From Eubacterium sp. (GTDB lineage: Bacteria > Bacillota > Clostridia > Lachnospirales > Lachnospiraceae): a DNA stretch of 32,187 nucleotides. A program made the position numbers and the translations under genes. The notes beneath the pieces were generated by a model that saw only the letters and a program-made list of their open reading frames with translations, did not search any database and had not been told where the DNA came from. Shown here one piece after another: positions 9,592 to 19,266 of the stretch (positions within the stretch are counted from its first letter, which is position 1; every line of letters starts with the position of its first letter). Location: NCBI GenBank assembly GCA_022776205.1, contig JALFIK010000114.1:1-32187 (forward strand), read 5' to 3'.

Positions 9592-11103
9592 ATGAACTAT
9601 ATTGCTTCAAGGGAAGAGATGCAGAATATTGATTGTTTCAGTATTGAAAAAATCGGGATTCCCGGGATTGTTCTCATGGAAAAGGCAGCCCTTGCCATGG
9701 AAGAGATTTTTCTTGATCGTGTGCCGACAGACAGCCGGATTCTTATTGTGACAGAGAAGGGAAATAATGGAGGAGACGGACTTGCCCTGGGAAGACTCTT
9801 ACTAGAAGAAGGATATCAGGTGGATTTTTATGAAGTTGGCGTGATCCCCCATGATTCGGAGTCTCATCAGATTCAGAAAAATATTTTATCCCAGATGGAT
9901 GTGGAATTTTTGATGAAATTTCCCGAAAATGACTACGATGTCATCGTGGATGCCATTTTTGGTGTGGGACTTAAGCGTGATGTGGCCGGGCGGCATAAAG
10001 ACGTGATTGAACGATTAAACCAGATGCCCGGGCTTAAAGTGGCGGTGGATGTTCCTTCCGGTGTGGATGCTTCAACGGGCCAGATTCTTGGAATCGGATT
10101 TAGGGCAGATATTACCATCACATTCGGTCTTTCCAAAATCGGGCTTTTGCTTTATCCGGGTGCAGACTACAGTGGAGAAGTTATCGTAAAAGAGATTGGA
10201 TTTCCCGGAAAAGCGGTGGAGGAAATCGCACCGAAGATGATTTCCTACACGAAGGAGGATTTGTCCCGGCTGCCGGAAAGAAAGGCATGGTCCCACAAGG
10301 GAACTTATGGAAAAGTGCTGCTCATTGCCGGGGAAAAGGATATGGCCGGAGCGGCAATTTTTAGTGCAAAGGCAGCCTATAAAAGCGGAAGCGGTCTGGT
10401 GCGTCTGTTTTCCTGTGAAGAAAACAGGGTGATTTTGCAAAATCAGATTCCGGAGGCAATTCTCACAACGTATGATTCCGAAGAAACGGCCATGGAGCTC
10501 CTTCCCGAATGTCTCTCCTGGGCTTCCGTAATCGGAATCGGACCGGGAATCGGGCGGAGCGTTTTTGCAAAAAAACTGGTAAGAACAGTATTAAAAACAG
10601 CAAAGGCTCCCCTGGTCATTGATGCGGACGGACTCAACTGTCTTTCTGAACTTCTCAAAGAGGAAGAGATGCAGATTTTATTTAAGGAGTATGAGGGCGG
10701 AATGATTCTGACACCTCATCTTAAAGAAATGTCCCGCCTTCTTTCCATGCCGGTGGATGAGATCCGGAAAAATCTTCCGGAGGCGGCAGGAAAAATGGCA
10801 GATAAAGGTCATGTGGTCGTGTTAAAAGATGTGCGTACGATCGTGACAGACGCAAGTATCCCTGCATATATTAATTTAAGTGGAAATAACGGTATGGCTG
10901 TCGGCGGAACGGGAGATGTCCTTACAGGCATAATCTGTGGCTTTCTTGCAGGAGGGCTTTCCCATTTAGAGGCGGCAAGGCTCGGTGTGTACTGCCACGG
11001 ACTTGCCGGGGATGAAGCCGTAAAAGAGAAAGGAGAATATGGTCTTCTTGCGGGAGATCTTCCGGAGTATCTTGATAAAGTACTGCGGAAAGCCACATTG
11101 TAG
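9592..11103 (+). CDS. nnr: Bifunctional NAD(P)H-hydrate epimerase / ADP-dependent dehydratase
   Basis: N-terminal YjeF_N-like (GNNGGDGLALGRLL, VDVPSGVDASTG), C-terminal ribokinase-like (SGNNGMAVGGTGDVLTGIICGFLA). Confidence 0.94.
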   Translation: MNYIASREEMQNIDCFSIEKIGIPGIVLMEKAALAMEEIFLDRVPTDSRILIVTEKGNNGGDGLALGRLLLEEGYQVDFYEVGVIPHDSESHQIQKNILSQMDVEFLMKFPENDYDVIVDAIFGVGLKRDVAGRHKDVIERLNQMPGLKVAVDVPSGVDASTGQILGIGFRADITITFGLSKIGLLLYPGADYSGEVIVKEIGFPGKAVEEIAPKMISYTKEDLSRLPERKAWSHKGTYGKVLLIAGEKDMAGAAIFSAKAAYKSGSGLVRLFSCEENRVILQNQIPEAILTTYDSEETAMELLPECLSWASVIGIGPGIGRSVFAKKLVRTVLKTAKAPLVIDADGLNCLSELLKEEEMQILFKEYEGGMILTPHLKEMSRLLSMPVDEIRKNLPEAAGKMADKGHVVVLKDVRTIVTDASIPAYINLSGNNGMAVGGTGDVLTGIICGFLAGGLSHLEAARLGVYCHGLAGDEAVKEKGEYGLLAGDLPEYLDKVLRKATL

Positions 11104-11171
11104 AATACTCGCGGGGTTTTGTGGAAATACTTCATTTATAACGAAGAAGAAAAATGGAGTGAGCAAAATTG

Positions 11172-11516
11172 ATGATAAAAAGAGGCGATATTTATTATGC
11201 AGATTTACGGCCGGTTGTCGGTTCGGAACAAGGAGGGGTTCGTCCGGTCCTGATCATTCAGAATGATGCGGGAAACCGGCACAGCCCGACGGTGATCTGT
11301 GCGGCAATCACGAGCCGGATGAACAAAGCAAAACTGCCAACCCATGTGGAACTTTCAACCAGGGAATGTGACATCACAAAAGATTCCGTAATCCTGCTCG
11401 AGCAGATCCGGACGATTGATAAGCAGCGCCTTAAGGAGAGGGTCTGTCATCTGGATGAAAGAACATTAAAAAGGGTAAATCATGCGTTAAAAATCAGTCT
11501 GGAACTGATTACATAG
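11172..11516 (+). CDS. mazF: MazF/PemK family endoribonuclease toxin
   Basis: [31 protein letters not shown]...VICAAITS...[17 protein letters not shown]. Confidence 0.93.
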   Translation: MIKRGDIYYADLRPVVGSEQGGVRPVLIIQNDAGNRHSPTVICAAITSRMNKAKLPTHVELSTRECDITKDSVILLEQIRTIDKQRLKERVCHLDERTLKRVNHALKISLELIT

Positions 11517-11539
11517 GATCAGACTGTGGATTTGGGCAC

Positions 11540-11568
11540 TTGACGCAAAAATGAAACGGTGCTAAACT
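11540..11568 (+). promoter_or_regulatory. SigA-type promoter of yebC
   Basis: TTGACG (11540-11545), 17 nt spacer, TAAACT (11563-11568). Confidence 0.65.
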
Positions 11569-11617
11569 ATTTAAAGTTATGCGTACGAAACTAAAAGAAA
11601 AGTGAGGAGAATAGAAT

Positions 11618-12349
11618 ATGTCAGGACATTCCAAATTTGCGAATATCAAACATAAGAAAGAGAAGAATGATGCGGCGAAAGGTAAGATTTTCACTGTCAT
11701 CGGTCGTGAGATTGCGGTTGCCGTAAAAGAAGGCGGTCCGGATCCTGCGAATAACAGCAAGCTTCGTGATGTGATTGCAAAGGCAAAGGCGAACAATATG
11801 CCGAATGATACCATCGACAGGGGAATCAAGAAGGCAGCGGGAGATGCCAACTCCGTTGATTATGTACAAAACACTTACGAAGGATACGGTCCGAACGGGA
11901 TTGCAATCATTGTAGAGACATTGACGGACAATAAGAACCGTACGGCAGCCAATGTGCGTTCTGCTTTCTCAAAGGGAAGAGGAAATATCGGAACGACCGG
12001 CTGTGTATCATTCATGTTCCAGAAGAAGGGACAGATTATTGTATCCAAGGAAGAATATGAGACGGATCCGGATGAGTTCATGATGCTTGCTTTAGATGCA
12101 GGTGCCGAAGATTTTGTGGAGGAAGATGACAGTTACGAGATTACCACAGATCCGGACTCTTTCGGTGAAGTGAGAGAGGCTCTTGAGAAAGAAGGAGTGC
12201 CGATGGCTTCCGCCGAGGTGACCATGATTCCGGATACATATGTAACACTTACCGATCCGGAAGATATTAAGAATTTAAACCGCACTCTTGATCTGCTCGA
12301 TGAAGATGATGATGTGCAGGCGGTTTATCACAACTGGGATGAAGAGTAA
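11618..12349 (+). CDS. yebC: YebC/PmpR (TACO1) family protein
   Basis: [54 protein letters not shown]. Confidence 0.96.
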   Translation: MSGHSKFANIKHKKEKNDAAKGKIFTVIGREIAVAVKEGGPDPANNSKLRDVIAKAKANNMPNDTIDRGIKKAAGDANSVDYVQNTYEGYGPNGIAIIVETLTDNKNRTAANVRSAFSKGRGNIGTTGCVSFMFQKKGQIIVSKEEYETDPDEFMMLALDAGAEDFVEEDDSYEITTDPDSFGEVREALEKEGVPMASAEVTMIPDTYVTLTDPEDIKNLNRTLDLLDEDDDVQAVYHNWDEE

Positions 12350-12369
12350 TCCGGGTGTATATTAAAAAA

Positions 12370-12415
12370 GAAGAGTGTCTGGCCTGGAAGGACAGGTTCT
12401 GGCACTCTTTTTTTG
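12370..12415 (+). terminator. Intrinsic terminator after yebC
   Basis: AAGAGTG...CCTG/CAGG...CACTCTTTTTTT. Confidence 0.8.
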
Positions 12416-12445
12416 GTGACAGTTTCATTTCCTGTCATATTTTAC

Positions 12446-12474
12446 TTGCATTTTACCGGGGTATCAGCTATAAT
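12446..12474 (+). promoter_or_regulatory. SigA-type promoter of amino acid ABC transporter operon
   Basis: TTGCAT (12446-12451), 17 nt spacer, TATAAT (12469-12474). Confidence 0.75.
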
Positions 12475-12539
12475 ACTTTAGTGTAGTACATCGGTAAAAC
12501 TGCATAGAATTACAAAGAGAAAGAAAAGGAGAGAATACT

Positions 12540-13412
12540 ATGAAAAGATTAACTGCCATGCTTCTTGCACTTGTGATGTGCGTTTCGTGTCTGGCAGGCT
12601 GCGGTTCCTCTAAGAAAGAGGGTAGTGAAGCCGGCTCCACAAGCGAAGCAACGAAAGATTCCGACTGGGCTTATGTCAGCGGTAAGGGAGAGCTTACAAT
12701 CGGTATGACATTATTTGCACCAATGAACTATTATGATGACAAGAACGAATTTGTCGGATTTGATACCGAACTGGCAAATGCAGTAGGAGAGAAACTCGGA
12801 TTAAAGATCAACTTTGAGGAGATCAACTGGGATGCCAAGGAAACAGAGCTTAATTCCAAGAACATTGACTGTATCTGGAACGGAATGTGCATCACTCCGG
12901 AGAGAAAAGAGAACATGAGCATTTCTGATCCATATCTTTATAATACGCAGGCTATGGTTATGAAGAAAGACAGAGAAGCAGAGATCATGAAGGATGTATC
13001 CGGTCTTACAGTGACTGCGGAGACAGGTTCCACGGGTGAAGGCAAGATCCAGGGAACGATCCCGGATGATGAGACAGTGAAAGTGTCTGCCCAGGATTAT
13101 TTTAAAGACTGCAATTATGTTGCATCTGATTCCATGGCGAAGGCTCTTATGGAAGTGAAATCCGGTACGGCCGATATCGCAGTAGTCGACAGTGTATGTG
13201 CCCTTGGTATGGTTGGTGAGGGAACGGATTATGAAGACCTTACGATTAACCTTGACAACAACTTTGGACAGCAGGAATACGGTATTGCATTCCGAAAAGG
13301 CAGCGATATCACGGAGAAGGTTAATGCAGCAATCAAAGAACTCTATGATGATGGTACCGTTGATAAGATTGCACAGAAATATGAACTTCAGGATATGCTG
13401 ATTAAGAAATAA
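12540..13412 (+). CDS. Polar amino acid ABC transporter substrate-binding lipoprotein (SBP family 3)
   Basis: Lipobox LAGC; GELTIGMTLFAPMNYYDDKNEFVGFDTELANAV. Confidence 0.93.
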   Translation: MKRLTAMLLALVMCVSCLAGCGSSKKEGSEAGSTSEATKDSDWAYVSGKGELTIGMTLFAPMNYYDDKNEFVGFDTELANAVGEKLGLKINFEEINWDAKETELNSKNIDCIWNGMCITPERKENMSISDPYLYNTQAMVMKKDREAEIMKDVSGLTVTAETGSTGEGKIQGTIPDDETVKVSAQDYFKDCNYVASDSMAKALMEVKSGTADIAVVDSVCALGMVGEGTDYEDLTINLDNNFGQQEYGIAFRKGSDITEKVNAAIKELYDDGTVDKIAQKYELQDMLIKK

Positions 13413-13450
13413 GATCGTTAAAATATTTCGAAAGTGAAGAAATAAATGGA

Positions 13451-13508
13451 GAATCCGGTATTCCGGTTTTCCTCTTTGTCAAAGAAGGGAAAATGGAAGA
13501 CCGGATTC
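13451..13508 (+). other. Intercistronic stem-loop between SBP and permease genes
   Basis: GAATCCGG (13451-13458) / CCGGATTC (13501-13508), nested TTTTCC/GGAAAA and TCTTT-GTC-AAAGA; no long T tract follows. Confidence 0.7.
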
Positions 13509-13570
13509 TTGCACGATATGACATGATCTCATTGGTGTCAGTAAAATTTAACAGAAAGAAGGAAAAAATT

Positions 13571-14215
13571 ATGATGGCAGCAAGCCCTTGGGAATCCTTA
13601 AGTACAGGATTTATTTTTAACGTGAAGCTGTTTTTCATCACCCTGCTTCTGGCTTTGCCCCTTGGCCTGGTGATTACTTTTTGTTCCATGTCAAAATTCC
13701 GGCCGGTAAAATGGCTGAGCAGAACTTTTGTCTGGATTATCCGTGGTACTCCGCTGATGCTCCAGCTTTTCGTTGTTTTATATGCACCGGGACTTCTTTT
13801 TGAAATTCCGATGACTTCCCGTTTTACAGCGGCAGTCATTGCGTTTGTCATAAATTACGCGGCATATTTTTCTGAAATTTACCGTGGCGGGATCGAGAGT
13901 GTGTCCGTGGGACAGTATGAGGCCGGACAGGTTCTCGGCATGACAAAATCGCAGATTTTCTTTAAGGTTATTCTCCTTCAGGTAATAAAACGAATCATTC
14001 CTCCGATGAGTAATGAGGTGATTACCCTTGCCAAGGATACTTCTCTTGCCCGTATCATCGGTCTGGCGGAAATTATTATGTGTGCAGAGCGTTTTACAAA
14101 ACAGGGTCTGATCTGGCCTCTGTTTTCCACCGGTTTATTCTTCCTTGTCTTCAACGGAATCCTTACGGTTCTCTTAGGATGGGTTGAGAAGAAGATGGAC
14201 TATTTCAGAGTCTGA
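13571..14215 (+). CDS. Amino acid ABC transporter permease (HisM/GlnP-like)
   Basis: Hydrophobic; [45 protein letters not shown] 13571 chosen over the 13493 start, which lies inside the hairpin. Confidence 0.92.
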   Translation: MMAASPWESLSTGFIFNVKLFFITLLLALPLGLVITFCSMSKFRPVKWLSRTFVWIIRGTPLMLQLFVVLYAPGLLFEIPMTSRFTAAVIAFVINYAAYFSEIYRGGIESVSVGQYEAGQVLGMTKSQIFFKVILLQVIKRIIPPMSNEVITLAKDTSLARIIGLAEIIMCAERFTKQGLIWPLFSTGLFFLVFNGILTVLLGWVEKKMDYFRV

Positions 14216-14226
14216 GGAGGTTTAGA

Positions 14227-15012
14227 ATGTCTATTTTAGAAGTAAAAGGGTTAAAGAAAAATTTTGGAAATCTTGAAGTCCTGAAAGGAATTGATTTTTC
14301 CCTGGAAAAGGGAGAGGTACTTGCCATGATCGGGGCTTCCGGAAGTGGAAAGACGACACTCCTCCGGTGCCTTAATTTCCTGGAGGAGCCAACAGAGGGG
14401 AAAATTCTGGTCAATGACGAAGTGATTTTCGATGCGCAGGATGAGAAGACCCTGAGTGAGTCCCAAATTCGGAAAAACCGTCTGCATTTCGGTATGGTTT
14501 TTCAGTCATTTAATCTGTTTCCCCAGTATACGGCTCTTAAGAACTGTACACTGGCAAGAGAGCTGATGGCGAAAAATGACCCGGAATTTAAGGCAAATAA
14601 AAAGAAAATTTTAAATCAGATCCAGGAGGAAGGTGCGGCGATTCTTGACAGTGTGGGCCTGCGGGAAAAGATAGATTATTATCCTCATCAGTTGTCGGGA
14701 GGCCAGCAGCAGCGTGTGGCCATCGCAAGAGCATTAATGCTTCAGCCGGATATTTTATGCTTTGACGAGCCTACTTCCGCTCTTGATCCGGAACTGACCG
14801 GTGAGGTACTGAAGGTAATCCGCAGTCTTGCAGACAAACATACCACCATGGTCATCGTTACCCATGAGATGCAGTTTGCAAGGGATGTTTCTGATCAGGT
14901 ACTCTTTCTTGATAAGGGAAACATCGCGGAATACGGAACACCGGAACAGGTATTTGAACATCCGAAGGAGGAAAGGACAAAACAGTTTCTGGAACGTTAT
15001 TTTGAAAATTAA
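14227..15012 (+). CDS. Amino acid ABC transporter ATP-binding protein
   Basis: [49 protein letters not shown]. Confidence 0.96.
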   Translation: MSILEVKGLKKNFGNLEVLKGIDFSLEKGEVLAMIGASGSGKTTLLRCLNFLEEPTEGKILVNDEVIFDAQDEKTLSESQIRKNRLHFGMVFQSFNLFPQYTALKNCTLARELMAKNDPEFKANKKKILNQIQEEGAAILDSVGLREKIDYYPHQLSGGQQQRVAIARALMLQPDILCFDEPTSALDPELTGEVLKVIRSLADKHTTMVIVTHEMQFARDVSDQVLFLDKGNIAEYGTPEQVFEHPKEERTKQFLERYFEN

Positions 15013-15016
15013 TGAG

Positions 15017-15057
15017 AGAACCGGATTATCCATGAAAGGAGGAGTCCGGTTCTTTTT
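15017..15057 (+). terminator. Intrinsic terminator of the ABC transporter operon
   Basis: AGAACCGGA...TCCGGTTCTTTTT. Confidence 0.85.
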
Positions 15058-15109
15058 CGTGCGCCTGGCAGCGCACGTCGCTAATGGAAAAAGTTTATGT
15101 ACGTTGTTA

Positions 15110-16291
15110 TTATCGTTCCTCAATGAGCTCTTTAAAAATCGGAAGAGCCTTTTTTACCCGTACTGTCGGCACGCAGTAGGCGATGCGGAAGTGGCCCGGG
15201 CAGCCGAAGATGTCTCCCGGAACAAGCATAAGATCTTTTTTTCTTGCTTTTTCACAAAATGCGTAGGAATCCGGTTCCGGAGAACGTGGGAACATATAAA
15301 AAGTCCCACCCGGTTCCACACATTCATATCCGAAGGAAATGAGCGCATCATAGAGAATTTTTTTATTCGTTTCATATACGCGAAGATCAGAGGTATCATC
15401 ACAGGTGTCCGCAATGACTCGCTGCATCAGGGAAGCTGCTCCGTTTTGCCCGATGGTGCGGGAAATCTGTGGACAGATTTCAATGATTTGATCTGCCTGG
15501 TTACAATCCGGGTTTACAGCAAGGTATCCGATTCTCTCGCCCGGAAGGGACAGGGATTTGCTAAAAGAATAGCAGGTAAGTGTATCCGGGTAGTAGCCGG
15601 CAATATAAGGAGAATCTACCCCTTCAAAAATAATATCCCGGTAAGGTTCATCGGAGATCAGGTATATGGGATGACCGAATTCTTCGGATTTCTTCTGTAA
15701 AATGCGGGTCAGCCTGAGAATCGTTTCCGTGGAATAGACGATACCGGACGGATTATTCGGAGAATTAATGAGGATGGCGCTTACTTTCGGATTCAACCGT
15801 TTTATAAAGGCATTAAAATTAATCTGGAACGTATCCGTGTCTGCCGGGATGATGGTGAGGTGAAGTCCGGCACCGGCGGTGTAAGGCTTATATTCAGAAA
15901 AACAGGGAGCAAAAGTGATGATTTCATCTCCGGGATTAGTGACGGCGCGCAGAGCGTGGGCAAGGGCACCGGCAGCGCCCATTGTCATAAAAATATTTGA
16001 TGCCCGGTAATTGGTGTGAAACCGTCTGTTTAAGGATGCGGCAATTTTCTCCCTGGCTTCCATAATGCCAAAACTTGGACTATAGCCGTGGAGAGAGAGG
16101 GCGTCTGTATTTTTCACTTTTTCAATTATGGTACGATTCACAAGATCCGGCGCAGGTACGGAAGGGTTCCCAAGACTAAAATCGAAAACATTTTCCTCTC
16201 CGATTTCCTCTGCTCGTTTTGTGGCATACTGAAAGATTTCGAAAATAATGTCCTTTTCCTGCAGCATACCAGTATACTGTCTATTTAACAT
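15110..16291 (-). CDS. Class I/II PLP-dependent aminotransferase (aspartate aminotransferase-like)
   Basis: FDFSLGNPSVPAP, INSPNNPSGIVYS, LISDEPYRDI, YSFSKSLSLPGERIGY (PLP lysine). Confidence 0.94.
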   Translation of the reverse strand: MLNRQYTGMLQEKDIIFEIFQYATKRAEEIGEENVFDFSLGNPSVPAPDLVNRTIIEKVKNTDALSLHGYSPSFGIMEAREKIAASLNRRFHTNYRASNIFMTMGAAGALAHALRAVTNPGDEIITFAPCFSEYKPYTAGAGLHLTIIPADTDTFQINFNAFIKRLNPKVSAILINSPNNPSGIVYSTETILRLTRILQKKSEEFGHPIYLISDEPYRDIIFEGVDSPYIAGYYPDTLTCYSFSKSLSLPGERIGYLAVNPDCNQADQIIEICPQISRTIGQNGAASLMQRVIADTCDDTSDLRVYETNKKILYDALISFGYECVEPGGTFYMFPRSPEPDSYAFCEKARKKDLMLVPGDIFGCPGHFRIAYCVPTVRVKKALPIFKELIEER

Positions 16292-16460
16292 GGATTGCTC
16301 CTCCTTTTTAAAATCTTACTTGAGTGTATCACAGGGAAGGAAAAAGAACAATGAAAATTGCAGGAAGAGACACGGACAGAGTTCACAAAATCTCCATAGG
16401 GCGGTTATTGACGAAACAGAGTTTGCCAATTATAATAAAACGGACAGAAAGGAGATTGTT

Positions 16461-17537
16461 ATGGAGAATTATTCGGTTCGGGTCCCTTCCTATACGGTCG
16501 GGCCGGATGCATACAGTCAGATTGAGGATAAATGTCGTATTTACGGAAAAAAAGCTGTCGTAATCGGCGGGAAAAAAGCAATGGCGGCAGCAAAAGACAA
16601 GCTTCTTTCGGCAGTGGCCGGAACGGAGCTTGAGATCATAGATTTTGTCTGGTTCGGGAAAGATGCCACCTTTGAAGGGGCGAAACGTCTGGAAGAAGAA
16701 GAAGCGGTAAAAGAGGCGGACATGATCTTTGCCGTGGGCGGAGGAAAGGCGGTCGATACCTGTAAACTTGTCAGTATTGATCTAAAGAAGCCTTATTTCA
16801 CTTTTCCGACGATCGCTTCGAACTGTGCAGCGGCATCTGCCGTATCAATCGTGTATCATGAAGACGGAACATTTTGTGAATTTGTTCATTTTGATGATCC
16901 GGCAAAACATATTTTTATTGATACAGACATCATTGCCCGGGCACCGGGAGAGTACCTGTGGGCAGGAATGGGCGATACGATTGCAAAGTATTATGAAGTA
17001 AGTATTTCCGCCCGCGGGGAGAAACTGGAACATTATAAGGCCATGGGTGTGGAGCTGAGCCGGATGTGCATGGAGGCAGTTCTCGAACACGGAAAACTGG
17101 CGATGGAGGATAATAAGAAAGGACGGGCATCTTTTGCCCTTGAACAGGTTGCCCTCGCCATTATTATAACGGCCGGCTGGGTTTCCCTTCTTGTGGCAAG
17201 GGAGCATACGATGGATTATAACGGCGGTGTGGCGCATGCCTTTTTCTACGGGCTTTGTAATCTGCCCGGCTTCGATGAGAACCATCTTCACGGCGTGGTA
17301 GTCGGTTTTGGTGTCCTTTTGCTCCTTTTGATTGACGGAAGAGAAGAAGAATGCAAAAAGCTGATTTCTTTTTATCAGACAGTCGGGATTCCTGTTACCC
17401 TTTCCGAGGTGGGAGTCAGTGTAGAAGAAGTTGCCCGCTGTGCATCATTTATGGTAAAAGATGAGGATCTCGAGCATTATCCGTATGAAGTGACCCGGGA
17501 GATGATTATCACGGCGGCAAAAAAACTGGAGAAATAA
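16461..17537 (+). CDS. Iron-containing alcohol dehydrogenase / glycerol dehydrogenase-like oxidoreductase
   Basis: FAVGGGKAVDTCK, AGMGDTIAKYYE (metal Asp), VAHAFFYGL and HLHGVVVGFG (metal His); AAAGGAG before ATG 16461. Confidence 0.9.
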   Translation: MENYSVRVPSYTVGPDAYSQIEDKCRIYGKKAVVIGGKKAMAAAKDKLLSAVAGTELEIIDFVWFGKDATFEGAKRLEEEEAVKEADMIFAVGGGKAVDTCKLVSIDLKKPYFTFPTIASNCAAASAVSIVYHEDGTFCEFVHFDDPAKHIFIDTDIIARAPGEYLWAGMGDTIAKYYEVSISARGEKLEHYKAMGVELSRMCMEAVLEHGKLAMEDNKKGRASFALEQVALAIIITAGWVSLLVAREHTMDYNGGVAHAFFYGLCNLPGFDENHLHGVVVGFGVLLLLLIDGREEECKKLISFYQTVGIPVTLSEVGVSVEEVARCASFMVKDEDLEHYPYEVTREMIITAAKKLEK

Positions 17538-17554
17538 AACCGGAGGTGGAGAGA

Positions 17555-18067
17555 ATGAATTTCAGAGAAATTGATGTAACAAAGGAAGTAATCAATCCTT
17601 TCAGACAGATTGGGCAGGAGTGGATGCTCCTGTCTGCAAAGAAAGGAGATAAAGTAAACACAATGACGGCATCCTGGGGGACGATGGGCGTTTTCTGGGG
17701 AAAGAACATTGTGACGGTGGGGATTCGCCCACAGCGCTATACGAAAGAGTTCGTGGACGCAGGAGAGATGTTTACCCTGACTTTTTTTGACGGAGAGAGA
17801 AAAAAAGAAATGGGATATCTTGGAAGTGTATCCGGAAGAGATGAGGATAAAATAAAGAAATCCGGTCTTCATGTGACGTTCACTGAGGAGGGAGAACCGA
17901 CCTTTGAGGAAGGAACCATGGTACTTGTGTGTAAGAAACTCATGGAAGTACCTCTTGACCCGAAAGACTTTAAAGAAGACTGGATTGATGAAAAATGGTA
18001 TCCGGATAAGGATTATCATCAGATCTATACGGCGCAGATTGTTGCAGCATATCGTATGGAGGCATAA
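17555..18067 (+). CDS. Flavin reductase family / FMN-binding split-barrel protein
   Basis: WMLLSAKKGDKVNTMTASWGTMGVFWGKNIVTVGIRPQRYTKEFV; GGAGG before ATG 17555. Confidence 0.88.
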   Translation: MNFREIDVTKEVINPFRQIGQEWMLLSAKKGDKVNTMTASWGTMGVFWGKNIVTVGIRPQRYTKEFVDAGEMFTLTFFDGERKKEMGYLGSVSGRDEDKIKKSGLHVTFTEEGEPTFEEGTMVLVCKKLMEVPLDPKDFKEDWIDEKWYPDKDYHQIYTAQIVAAYRMEA

Positions 18068-18094
18068 ATCGTAATAGTATCAGGAGGTGTTTTT

Positions 18095-18796
18095 ATGTAC
18101 GGATATTATGGAATGTTCTGGGATCCGACTTATTTTCTTGTGATTATCGGAATGCTGATCTGTCTTGCCGCATCAGCAAAGGTCAAAACAACTTATGCAA
18201 AATTTAACAGGGTGAGGAGCCATTCCGGCATTACTGCAGCCCAGGCAGCGGAGATGATCCTTCACGGAGCAGGAATCTATGATGTGCAGATTGCTCCCAT
18301 TGCGGGAGATCTGACGGATAACTATGATCCGAGAGACCGGGTACTTCACCTGTCTGCTTCCACTTATCAGTCTACCTCTGTGGCTGCCATTGGAGTGGCT
18401 GCCCATGAGTGCGGTCATGCGATTCAGGATGCACAAAGCTACGTGCCTCTTCGAATCCGCGGCGCTATTGTTCCCGTAGTAAATTTTGGAGCGACCATTT
18501 CCTGGCCACTTATCCTTATCGGAATTTTACTCGGGGGAAGCCATACCCTTATTATGCTTGGAATCTTATTATTTTCCTTTACGGTTGTGTTCCAGCTTGT
18601 GACCTTGCCGGTGGAATTCAATGCTTCGTCCCGTGCCCTGGGAATCCTTAGAAACAGCGGGATGTTGTATGATGACGAATTAAAGGGTGCAAGGAAAGTA
18701 CTTTCTGCAGCGGCTCTTACTTATGTGGCCGGTGCGGCTTCTTCCATTTTACAGCTTCTTCGTCTTTTCCTGTTATTCGGCAACAGGGATGACTAA
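18095..18796 (+). CDS. YugP-like membrane zinc metallopeptidase
   Basis: HEXXH motif in GVAAHECGHAIQDAQSYVPLRIR, several TM segments, AGG AGG RBS. Confidence 0.92.
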   Translation: MYGYYGMFWDPTYFLVIIGMLICLAASAKVKTTYAKFNRVRSHSGITAAQAAEMILHGAGIYDVQIAPIAGDLTDNYDPRDRVLHLSASTYQSTSVAAIGVAAHECGHAIQDAQSYVPLRIRGAIVPVVNFGATISWPLILIGILLGGSHTLIMLGILLFSFTVVFQLVTLPVEFNASSRALGILRNSGMLYDDELKGARKVLSAAALTYVAGAASSILQLLRLFLLFGNRDD

Positions 18797-18808
18797 AAGT
18801 AAGGGAAG

Positions 18809-19261
18809 ATGAAAGGAATGAAGATAATCTGTGTGGGCAGGATAAAAGAGGATTTTTTCCGGGAAGGAATTGGATATTTTACCCGGGAAATCCGGAAAAA
18901 ATATCCGATGGAGATTGTGGAATGCCAGGATGAACCCACACCGGATGCCTGTCCCCAATCCTTAAATGACAGAATCCGCCGGACAGAAGGAAAGCGGATT
19001 CTTGAAAAAATTAAGGAAGATGACTATGTAATTGCCCTGTGTATTGACGGAAAGCATTACCGTACGGATTTGTGGAAAAAGAGGATGGGCAGGATTCTTT
19101 CCGGGACAGAGGGGAATGTCACTTTTGTAATCGGCGGTTCTCTGGGACTCTCGGATGAAGTGATTTCGCGGGCAGATGAAAAATTAAGCTTTTCTGCCCT
19201 GACATTTCCACATCAGATGATGAGGCTTATCCTCTGTGAGCAGATAGCCCGCATAATTTAA
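18809..19261 (+). CDS. rlmH: RlmH-type 23S rRNA pseudouridine-1915 N3-methyltransferase, lacking the canonical C-terminal tail
   Basis: MKIICVGRIKEDFF, VTFVIGGSLGLSDEV, LSFSALTFPHQMMRLILCEQ; ends EQIARII* before the expected ...RGxxYHK tail. Start may be 18809 or 18818. Confidence 0.93.
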   Translation: MKGMKIICVGRIKEDFFREGIGYFTREIRKKYPMEIVECQDEPTPDACPQSLNDRIRRTEGKRILEKIKEDDYVIALCIDGKHYRTDLWKKRMGRILSGTEGNVTFVIGGSLGLSDEVISRADEKLSFSALTFPHQMMRLILCEQIARII

Positions 19262-19266
19262 ATGAT

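Noticed and set aside
14828-15700. 290-aa plus-strand ORF
   Set aside because: Starts inside the ABC ATPase gene out of frame and runs antisense to the well-supported aminotransferase; no recognisable protein motifs.
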